From: Nomia melanderi
Lineage: Eukaryota; Arthropoda; Insecta; Hymenoptera; Halictidae
Direction of reading: 5' to 3'
Assembly (NCBI RefSeq): GCF_051020985.1
Contig: NC_135009.1
Coordinates: 12,222,606 to 12,286,605 of the forward strand
Length of the DNA stretch: 64,000 nt
Below the pieces are notes generated by a model. It saw only the letters and a program-made list of their open reading frames with translations, did not search any database and was not told the origin of the DNA. Positions 23,101 through 34,151 of the stretch are shown one piece after another; position 1 is the first letter of the stretch, and the number at the start of each line of letters is the position of its first letter. The translations under genes and the position numbers were made by a program.

Positions 23101-24572
23101 ATGAAGAAAGAACAAAGGAATCTTTCTCACCAGTGTTCAGTTGATATTTTTCAAGCATGGAATAAGTAGAGCGGGGCTCCGTTTGAAACGCCTCGAGGGG
23201 CCCGGTAATCCGAGATCCGGAACCAGCCCGAGACATCCGGACTAGGGAAGGGCCCCGGGTTCTCAGGGACAAAGGGAATTGCCATAATAGATCGGTCAAA
23301 TAACGACACACACAACACCTTTTCGCCAGCAGAACTTCAGCTTGGCATCGACTTTGTACGACCGCGCACGAAAATATCGATGAATTCAACCGTGCTGAAC
23401 ATCCTGACAATAAGTCACTTATTCAGAACCGCAGGCCTCTTTGCAACCTTGATATTTTTGCGCAGGTATGATGACAAAGGAAAATTCTGCTAGAGCAGAT
23501 CTCTTCTTCCTGTATATTCAGTCCGTGAGATTAAAAATTAGATTAACAGTAGTACCGTCTGGCTAACAATAAGCTGAAGATACGTAAAATTCATGGAATG
23601 TTACTTCATGAAATTTAGGGACTAGAAACTGAATTATTATGAATACCGTGGGCCGACTTATAGTAATGGTGGATACCGGAGGAAAACAAAATGGAGGGTC
23701 GTCGTGTATTACCTTGAATCTTTAGTACATTAACGATTTTTCGAATGTTTGATAATATTTATACAATAATAAATATTCTTGTATGAATTGATTCTTCTAT
23801 TTTTTCCTAAGGAAGGAATTCCATTTTCCATTGGTTATTTGATATTGTTTTATCAAGGTATCAGTGACGGTGATCTCTAGTTCAATATTACCCGTCTTAG
23901 TAACATGAATATGTAAAAACTCGAAAGCGTTCGTTAAATATCGCTCGTCACGCGTCATCTGATCTTGATTGCAGATTAGTGTACTGCGACGATAAATCTA
24001 TTTTGGTAGCCGCAATTAAATTATGTGAAATCATATCGTAACTGGTTGAACATTTTCCTAACCCTTTTATCCTCCGGTTTAAGTTGCGCAATAAATCGTA
24101 ATTCACCCTGGTAGCGTATACACCACCCTCACGTACATGCATATAACGATCCAGTCGTCAGACACCAGTGACCAAATCTGAAAACTTCCAAAAGTCCTGC
24201 ACTCGACGTATCAACTAATTCGTTTTCAACGAACTGCACTTATCGTTTCAAATTAAAGGCCACCGGAAACTTCTAGCCTCTCTTGTGAATAAAAAAAGCA
24301 TCCGTCCAGAATACTCAAAAGCCCCAAACTCCACCCAAGCATCCAAATACTGAATTACCCAAAATTCGAAATAAAACTAGCCAAGTGGCGAGATGCTGGA
24401 CAAAGTCCGCCCAAGTTTCTCATCAATAGGAAAGCATGACCCGTCGCAGGGCAGATTCGCCAGCGTTATTTCATTCTCGAATTTTACTTCGTCTAATTGC
24501 GACGAAGAAGAGAGGCCATATCCGAGGATCCTGAATACAGGTCTGGGCTTAGCCGGATCGGTTGGGTAGGTA

Positions 24573-24693
24573 GCCAGGCAGGCCAGGCCAGGCCAGGCCA
24601 GGCCAAGCCAGGCCAAGCCAGGCAAGCAGGCAGGCAGGCAGGCAAACAGACAAGGCAAAGGCAAGGCAAGGCAAGGCAAGGCAAGGCAAGGCA
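24573..24693. repeat. GGCCA / GGCAA pentanucleotide microsatellite
   Basis: About 120 bp of 5-bp units that change from GGCCA through GGCA to GGCAA. Antisense frames of 158-212 codons over this tract are its translation (for example CLALP repeats). Confidence 0.9.
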
Positions 24694-25102
24694 GCTCGAC
24701 ATGGTACACCGGTTCGCCGCGGCGTACAGTTGGCAACGTCGCGCGCCGTGTCTGCGTGGAGCCGGCAACGCCGCGGCAGCTATTATGTAACACCCGGCAA
24801 CGTCGCCGGGATACACAGAGGGGCGCTGGGAATGAATGTCGGTGGGGAGAATAGGGGCGATGGGGAGAGTCGGAAGGTGGGCGGTCGGGATCTCGGCGAA
24901 GGGAAGGAAGGGCGAGGGGAGAAGCGGTGGGAGCATTATATACGGTAGGGAGAAAACGGGCACATACACGCCAGGGTCCCCACCCTTCGGGTTGCTGCTG
25001 CGTCACACGAGGCATTGCAACCCCTTGTCTATATAGCCTTATACACGATCACGTACGGGGTGTCCGGAGAAATTGCGATCGCAATTTTTGACGGTTGAGC
25101 CC

Positions 25103-25640
25103 GATGGGAAGGGCACTTATAAAATGTTGGAATTTATGTTGCTTCTCTTGGGCGGCTGGGCAAGATTGAATTGTTAGTTAGGGCTTCCAGGGAGAATGGG
25201 AGGAATGGAAGGTTGACGTGGTAGAGTTGATTTTTCGAGTTGCTTGGAATGTTGAGATTGTATTGCTTGCGGTGTGTTGGGAATGATGGGAAGAGCACTT
25301 GTAAAATGTTGTAATTTATGTTGCTTCTCTTGGGCGGCTGGGCAAGATGAATTGTTAGTTAGAGTTTCCAGGGAGAATGGGAGGAATGGAAGGTTGACGT
25401 GGTAGAGTTGATTTTTCGAGTTGCTTGGAATGTTGAGATTGTATTGTTTGCGGTGTGTTGGGAATGATGGGAAGGAGACTTGTAAAATGTTGTAATTTAT
25501 GTTGCTTCTCTTGGGCGGCTGGGCAAGATGAATTGTTAGTCAATGTTTTTAGGGAGAATGGGAGGAATGGAAGGTTGACGCAGTAGAGCTGATTTTTTTA
25601 ATTGGTTGGGAATGTTGAGATTGTATTGTTGGTGTCGAGG
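25103..25640. repeat. Tandem repeat, three copies of about 181 bp
   Basis: Units begin with GATGGGAAG at 25103, 25285 and 25466, so periods are 182 and 181 bp. Copies are very similar, with the third degrading near its end. Shared internal blocks include GCTTCTCTTGGGCGGCTGG and GGAATGGAAGGTTGACG. It could be a local satellite or minisatellite; no coding frame is convincing. Confidence 0.9.
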
Positions 25641-26630
25641 ATTGAACAGAATTGAGTTATTGTTGGTTATGATAGGTTGCTTAGTATTTTTGGGATTCGT
25701 TTAGGAATTCTTGGATGGTTTTAGAGATTCCAGCTTCTCTGTAGGATGATTGGAATATTTTGGTAGAACGTTGAACGTATGGATTTTATTGTTGTGTGTA
25801 GTATGTGGTTTCTTCTGCTTCGCAACTTCCTCTTGCAATTTAATTATTTCTGTTCAATACGTTTGCAGGAATAGTAATACATGTTATTTTGATTCGAAGA
25901 ATCAGAGGAATGTATGAAACAGACGCTTTGACATTCAAAAACGACGACAATTCGTGAAGCGTCGAAATCTCTTCTTTCGGTTGACGCCATTTTGTTCCTT
26001 TTTGCGAGATTTTCTCCAGACCTTCAAAAAACTTGCGGTAATATCTCTTCGACCGAAGGATTTATGAATGTTCTCAGGGAATTCCAATCTGCATTGCACA
26101 TTGAAATATAGAGATGCCATTTTACATTTATTTCCAAAGAGAAATTTGAATTATTTCTGTAGTGGAGGCTTAATCAGTTCGTTTACGATTACACCATAAC
26201 TCCAATCAAGGATACAGCCCGTCAATGAATAATTAATGAATCATAGACGAACGTTTCGTTGGAAGTACCCCGGAAGGGACATTTCACGTCAAGCGAGGAA
26301 CGTTTCGTACCACGATTGCGGAACATCCGTTATACCGCAGGCAATGGACACCGACGAGCGATAACGAAATTTTTCTCCCTTTTCGTCGTGTGTTGGACTT
26401 CAAACCCAGTCAGGTTATCTCTCACAGATTGTAATGATTTCATCGTGGAAGCCGTGCGTATACGCTATTCGAAATCGAGCTACGTACGATGATATCAAAC
26501 GCCGTGGGCAATGGTTCTTAATGTTTCACGGCACATTTTTCCTTAAGAAAAATAAGGAAAACTTTCGGAAAACCAAAATCACCGAGGTCGTTGAATCAAC
26601 AGAGAAAGTATAGAGGAACCATGCTTTTTA

Positions 26631-26869
26631 TTATCCCCTTACAATAACGTGTCAGACACGAAGTGTAGATTTTAAACAGAACTAGCTTGAATATTACTCG
26701 ATCCCTTTGAATTCAAATTCAATATTATTCTTGTATTATTAATTATTATACTTCGAAGCGAAGATTGATATAGAATATGCTTCTAAATCTGTTCTTTTTC
26801 TTAATAAATTATTAACAATAAAGTAGTTGTATCGATCGTAGTTGATTAAATCGTAAGGAATGGGGTTAA
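26631..26869. mobile_element. piggyBac-like MITE, family G copy 1
   Basis: About 239 bp. Left end TTATCCCCTTACAATAACG and right end, reverse-complemented, TTAACCCCATTCCTTACG. Internal similarity to copy 2 at 55551 (for example AAAGTAGTTGTATCGATC). Non-coding. Confidence 0.65.
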
Positions 26870-29800
26870 TCATTACAGATCCCAAGTTACGTAACAGATA
26901 AAGAAAAAGGTACTAATGCCAAAAACGCATCAAACTGTTTTACATTTTAGTTTGTAACAAGCCTGCTTAACGCTAAAATGATTGAGGTCATTGAATTAGT
27001 AACAGAAGTGTGTACTAACATGCCATTAGTTTAAATTATGTATTATAGATTATATGACTGTACATAGCACATGTTAATTAAAGGAGAACGTTGTCTGTGT
27101 AACGATTATAATATAGAACAACTGGTCCAGGGGAAAAATGGCGATCGGGGGAATCCTCGGACGAAACGCGGGCGGAGACGGACTGTCATTCGCACCGGGA
27201 AAACCGTACGTGGACATGGATCGCGGTGGAATGGAATAAAAAATAATCTAATGGGTCATTTGCGATGTACGCGCGTTAGTTACATCACTATTCTAATCAG
27301 AAGCCTTTCTGGGACAGAGAAAATCGCGTGTGCCGTGGCATGTTTCGAAAGACCATCGTTCGGTACTTATTATTAATCTCTAACGAAAGCTGAGTGATTT
27401 TCACGGCGGGTTGTTCGCGGGGAAAGCGACAAAACCTCCACGGTTGTTGCCGAGATAATTATTCTTTTATACAAAATACTTGCAGAGGTTACATTACTCT
27501 GTTACGTCGGCAAACGAATCTTTTCTGATTAAAATTATAAATGTGAATTTCCACGTATACCCTTGAAACATTTTACAATCTGTTTGAGAATATACTTAAA
27601 AGTTTGTTGAATACATTGTTAACAGTTTGACCGCTGCTGATAGTTTCAGCATAAATTGAAACATTCATTTTCTTGGTAATGTATCGAACGAACCGAATGT
27701 TGTTGGATGTACGAGATTTAAGAAAGATAGAGTAATCGTTATGACGAATCTTAATTCCTTAATTTCTGCTTTATTAAGAGATGTCTTTCGATCGCATACT
27801 GCATGCGACTGCAACTTCAACAGTGAAAGTGTTGATACGAATCTGTTATCAAATACATTTAGGCTGCTACGTACATGTATTTATTAGTTTAAATCGCAAG
27901 AATGTTTTCGATTCACCGCATCACGTCCAATTGATTAAGATCAAGTGTTGCTTATGGCGGAACAGTTGAAACGTCGATTCCCCGATATCTCTCTGCATTT
28001 TATACTTCGGAAAGTTCTTTGCATAATCGGCCTATGTAAATAAAAGGTCCTGGACTGACGCAGAAACAAACTGCCAGCGGAGAAAGCGCGTAAATACGTG
28101 GAAAACGTCGATATCGAGTCTTTGAGTGTCTTATCACCTGGCGGCGAGAATAAAGGAATCTCGTTGACACTGCTATTTTAATATTTTAATCGTCGGAAAC
28201 AAGAAAATAGAAGGCTGGGTCGTGTTTAATCCTGAGATTGTCGGCTTATCTCAATTATTCATTATATATAAATTTGTGAGTCCGTTTTGTCAGGAAAGTG
28301 AAGCTTATTCCTCGCTCAGCGAGTCATCGCGTATTTTTCATCAATAATGCTTGCATCTCCGAAAGTACAGAATTGCGTATAACAAACACGATAAGAAGAA
28401 ACACGCACAGCATCTAGAATGTATCGTCGTTGATAGCGTTCGTCGGGAAAAGTCATGTTCTGTCGTAATTCTGTTCTTCTGTTCTATTTATTTCCTTAAG
28501 CGTTGATTGGACTATTTTCTTTTAATTAAAACCCGACTAGATTGCCACGTTTTCGTCGACACGGATACGCAGAACGTTCTGCCGTTAATTACATAATTCC
28601 CATTATCTAATCTTCGACGTTTATTTGCCACGACGGTGAGAAAACAGTCATTGAATAATCCTGGTTTTTCCAGAATCGCGAACGTTGCACATTAAATTCG
28701 CAACTTGACACGGTGGCGCATCGAAAATCTTCTCGACGAGACGTTCGGTGGCACCGAACTCGTCGCTGGTCATTCCAAAATGGTGTCGCAACGTCTATAC
28801 TACGATCCCGATCGCTTCAGCGTAGCATAAGAGAGGAATTTTATTTTTCAGCGAATTTTTATGACACTTTGACCCGTAGATTAGCGAGCTTTTCCAGATA
28901 AAAGCAATATCAAATACGACGTTGCTCGTATCATTTGAAGCCGACTGATAGTGGGCGCCATTCAATCGGTAGCGCACATTATTTACGATTGGACTTGAAA
29001 TTCTCAGTAAGGAAGTCCCGTTCGATCTGATTTTTATTTGGAAACGCCAATAAAACTTTCTCTTAAACGAATGAAGATTCGTAGATACATGCGCGTTTAC
29101 GATGCGTTACGCCGCATTAGATTCATCATTAATTCAAATGATCCACGACGACAGGTAATTGCGTAAGATCTACAGTACACCCATCAATCTCTGAATTTTT
29201 CATCGCTTACCTCGAGTGTTTAAATTACCTCGAGCTTCTATCGTGTATACAATGCCACCTTCATTTCATCTACAACAATATTGACACTTCAATACTGTAA
29301 ACCAATTTCCATTCGATTACTATTTCTCTCGGTACAATATTTAAATATTATTTTACCTTACACTTCACAAAAACACAGACGAAAAGCAGAAACTTTCAGT
29401 TAATCTCAATTCCTTCAAGTTTCTCTTCAAAGGTGCGAATTATCATACTATTGCCCTTTATTTACGATTTCGTTTACTTTACACCATAATTTATAAAACC
29501 TTCGTACCAACGAAACAGAGCTTAGAAAGATCTCCGAAAACTTGGTCGAGCTGTGTTTTTGATTTCGTCCACGGTTCTCCATCTTGTTCGATCTCGTGGC
29601 CCCGTCCTCGTCGGAGCTCTCGAGGCCTTCGAAAAAAGGGCGGCGGGGGGGCGTTATCGGATCGGGAACCGGTTCCAGGGGCCTCGAAAATCGCTCGTGG
29701 CTAGGATGTGGAACTGTTAGAGGATCTTTCTATGGGGTTCGCGGTTGCGGAGGAAAATGCGTCACCAGGGCCGGTTTAAAGGTTGAAATTATGCAACGGA

Positions 29801-30028
29801 AACACAAGCGTTAGCAGGTGCATTCGAAATCCCGCGGACGAAATTATCGCGGTTAAACTTAGATTTCGAAGCATCGATTTTCTATCGGGGACGCGGAACT
29901 ACGTCACATTTCTCTGCATATTAACGGCCGCTGTCTAGAGACGGTCGCCTTTTCTCGCCGCCGCGGTACGCGTTTATACGGGGTGTCCCGTAAAGATGGC
30001 GGCGAGACTTACACCACGTATCAACTCG

Positions 30029-30178
30029 TTAACACATTCTACGCCGGCAAAATTTCAATTAAACATCAACCAAACTGAAATTTGGAACTTAGGGAATTGA
30101 ATGAGGAATTCGATTTCGTGATTTTACTTTGGATTTGTGTTATACATATCTAAAATGTTACGGCGTGCAATGCGTTAA
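30029..30178. mobile_element. piggyBac-like MITE, family F
   Basis: 150 bp bounded by TTAA. Left end TTAACACATTCTACGCCG; right end reverse-complemented TTAACGCATTGCACGCCG. Non-coding; single copy seen. A GGGGTGTCCCGTAAA motif lies 50 bp to its left. Confidence 0.65.
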
Positions 30179-33100
30179 CAATATTCTCACCGAAGGAGTC
30201 TCAAGATACCTTTTAACCTATTGACTTATCATTTTATCTGGCAGTTGCACTTGTCAGAAGTATTTATCGTTAATGCGCCAGTAAAACAAAATACTATGCT
30301 CTTCCTGTGTCTAGATTTACGGTAAAGTATAGAAATTGCTAACAAGAAGAATGTTTGATTCGAGGCCGACTGAATTGAACGACGTTTATAGCTGTTCAGT
30401 CGTATTAGAGATTTATGCGAATTTCTTTTACTCGTCTTATTAACACGCAACATGAGTTTTAGGACACTCCGCGGTACACGCTCGGCTTTGCGATCGTTCG
30501 CTGCGCCGACATAAATCCGTTTCAAGCATAAATTGCGAATTAATAGCTGGAGATAAGAGTTTATTTAAAACATTGCATTATCTGCGCTTTGAGATCGAGA
30601 TCATTTATTTTGCGCCGATGCTTATCCAGTTTATATTAGGTTAAAATGAATGGTACGTTTTCTGTTTTTAGCGAGCGTTTCCAACTGTTCCGCTGGAATT
30701 GATTAAGTGCCTCGACGAATTTATTTCTGAATTATTTCGTCGGTCGCTTGAAGTATTTCTTAATTGCTCCGGAAAAGGGGGACACGCGCCGTATTATTAG
30801 AGTTCATAAACGCCCAAGTTTTCGGAGATAAAAATTTATTTTAAATACTGCGTTATCGGTATTTTGAAATCGAGATAAGCGTAAGTTGTATCAATATAGC
30901 TATTTAGTTCAGGCCGTGATAAAATTATACGTCACGCGTTTTACATTCAGAATTGGTGTTAAGCGTTCGTAGTAACTCGTCGATTATTACTCCACGGTAT
31001 TAGAGTTTCGAACTGTTTCAAAATCATTTGTATTTCACGGGTGCCGACGATCAGTCCGTCGTTATCACTGGCTCGTTCACATGCGAACGCACCATAGGCG
31101 CCGCGATTTAATTTTACACCGCCGTATTTACTCCAAGGGAAAGGTCAGAAAGCTATTTTCAATGGCGAACCGCGCATTCTATCGCGAACTTGTCAAAGTT
31201 GAATTCCCATTGCCCATTGACATTTTAACTCGAAACAGAGTCATTGAATAAAAAATGCCCCCGGTCGTGGTGGTATTCGACGGGAAACGAAAGTCTTTAG
31301 TATCGAGCCGCGAAACGGCTCGGAATGACTCATTCCCGGTAGGTATTATTGGCTCGTGTCTCGTGTTTCCAATAATTTCGATCCAAGTTTACGATAAAAA
31401 GAAACGAAGTGTCGGATGGTAACCTTGCAGAGTTCGATCGAAACTGGAACACACGTAAGGCGCAAGACACGCGATTATATTATTTAGCATCGATGCAACT
31501 GAAACACAATATTTCGCTGCAAAGGCACAGAAATATCTAGTTTCAACGACCTCCGTCCTTTCTGTTCGGGGATCGATTTGCTTTCTCGACTTCGTGCCCC
31601 GAGTTACACAATTTCGTCGTCGGAATCTAGATTCATTGAGAAGTTTCGTAATCGTGTTAGCTCGTTTCGACCGGGGTGGAGAGGAGAAAAAAGAAAACGA
31701 ACGAAATATGACGAACCTCGATGAGCCATCGGCTCGTAGGTGGGCGGTGTTCTTTGATTATCAATGAACCGGGCATTCATTTGTCAGAGTGATCGACTGC
31801 GTTTCGAAAGATTTGTCGAATTTGTATGCTGCGATATCTGATTCATTTTATTTTATCAATTTCCTCCGCTTTTTATTTTCTACAATTAATCACTCTGGTA
31901 AATGAACTGCTTCAATTTCGATAAAAGTTATGAGACTTTAGAAAATTGCTTTCTGTACAGTGGAACCGTTTTTATAAGACATCTCTCATGGCGTGTACCT
32001 AATTGGTCCTGTGATCATTCTTTTCCAAAATACTTTTCGATTCTTGATAATACATTTTCTTATTTAGGTTGTGCTAATATCTGGATAATGTACTGTGAAT
32101 ATTTTTCTTCTTCCACGGAAGACTGTGCAAGAGCATCGATTCGTTCATTTACTGTTTCCATACCGAAGCTTAAATAAGAATCTCGATCGGTTACTGCAAA
32201 TATTACAGGCGCCCCAGTTCTCGATTCCGTTTCGAGTGTTGTCTCTTTGACCCTTTGTTTGAATTACATAGGGTCCAGATATATTTCTGAACGGATTTTC
32301 GGTATTTATCCGAGGGGCCATCGGGCTAAGGAGTCGTCCGATCGAAAATACTTTATTGTTAGACCGCCATTCGTCGTCGTATCCGTTGAAAGACCAGATC
32401 CATGTACAAAGTGTTCCGTAACCAGTAATACGACCGAGCCACCGAATCCGTACACAAAACGAAACGGGAAAGCCACGGTAACATTTTATTCCTATAAAGT
32501 TTCAGCTTCGAAAAAATAAAATGTTCCACCGTTGAAGTTTATTTTTCATCAAATAAAACGCTTCCGTATGAAGTTTCGTATCAGAACGCATCGAATGTTT
32601 CCGAACAGAACTTCATTCCCGAAGAAACGAACTCTGCGAACGCGTCGAGTGCCCAATCGATCACAAGTGACTAATGTATGGCTGCTGCATCAATTACTCA
32701 TTGCATCTATTAGCAATAAACTATGATGACGTTTCCGTGTAATCTGCTTTATTGGTTCAAATGCATCGATTCGTGCCGTTCAATCGCTGAGAGGAAACAA
32801 CACAGGAGATTATCGTTAGATCATTACCCCTCGAAGATCCTTTGCATACTAAAACCAACTCTCGCAAAGAACTCGCGCAATTCTAACAGACACACCCCCA
32901 CTGTCTCGCAATCACGTTGCTCCTAATTAACGACCATCCTCCTTGAATAACATCAAGATGGAATACCACCTGTAACAATAAAAATTCCTCTAACCCAACA
33001 AACACTCACATCACCGACAAACCTCGTGCACAATCTAAACATGCCGACCTTCGATTATCCTCTTCACAGTTAATTCTCGCCGCGCACCGAGCTCGAAGTC

Positions 33101-33239
33101 CTTCCATCGGGAAGAAGGACATGCAACGTAGAAGGGGGGAGAAAGGAAACTGAAAAAGAATAAAAAACAGAAAAAGCGGAATAAAATAAACAGAAAGGAG
33201 GCAGCAGCAATTACCGGGCACGGAGCGAGACAAATCGAG

Positions 33240-33640
33240 AGGCCGCCTCTTCCTCGGAGGTTTTTAGGCCGGTCGTCTACGTCTGTTGTTTTGTAGTTCA
33301 ACGACTCCTCTCTTTCGCCGTTGCCTCCGCGCTGCCACCTCCGCGTGCGCTCGGCAGCCGCTGCCTCTTTCACCTCGTCCTCTCTGTCTCTCCACCTCCG
33401 CGGCTGTCCTCGGCGGAGGCCTCTTTGCTCGCGGAGAAACCGAGCGACAGAAACGAGGCGTGCACGTATGATCGAGTGCCTCCTACAAAGTATTGCACGG
33501 ATACGGAAGAAAGTGTGCACCGAGCCGCCGATACCGCCGCCGCGGACGATAAATATTCATAAGGGACACAGACAGCGCACGCACACGCGCGATCGCCGAT
33601 GTGGGACTACCGGCCCGGGCTACGTTTGTAACGAGAGAAA
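33240..33640. promoter_or_regulatory. CpG-rich island inside the intron
   Basis: About 400 bp of GC-rich, CpG-retaining sequence amid AT-rich surroundings. Frames on both strands are compositional. It could be an enhancer or an alternative spen promoter; nothing in the sequence decides. Confidence 0.3.
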
Positions 33641-33871
33641 CTACCGTCGTATAGGTTCCTTGTTAGAACGCCGGCAATAAATAACGCGGGTTAAAACTGT
33701 TCGAGACTTCCGGCTCCGAGGCATTTCCCCTTGGAAAATATCAGTCCGCATCTCGCGGAGGATAATGGCGTTCCTTCCTGCGCGCGCGAGCTGGACGCGT
33801 TTTAGGCTTGGCTCGCTGTGGATCTCGGGGGCGGAGGTGTTCGGTGTAGACTGAATTCAGTGTCTCGTCTT

Positions 33872-34151
33872 TTAACTCTTTGCACTCGAAGCGATTTCAG
33901 TGGAAAGATCATATTCACGTATAAGTAAATGATATGCGCATTAAAAGAAAAGTCATTGTTCTGTGTTATTGTTTTTTCGAGCCGCGACCGTCTTTTGTCG
34001 CCAAGAGTCGAATATTCTATACACAATAGTTTTTGCGATTTGTCTTTGTCCTTGTGTTAAGAGCTGAAAATTATTTGTATTGTCTCCATAGCGGAGACCT
34101 CGAGTTTGAAGACAAATTTTAAATGGAGCCCTCGAGTGCAAAGAGGGTTAA
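33872..34151. mobile_element. piggyBac-like MITE, family A copy 1
   Basis: 280 bp. Left end TTAACTCTTTGCACTCGA, right end reverse-complemented TTAACCCTCTTTGCACTCGA. Bounded by TTAA. No transposase frame. Confidence 0.7.

Noticed and set aside
24377..25015. 212-codon minus-strand ORF with CLALP repeats
   Set aside because: Product of the pentanucleotide microsatellite.
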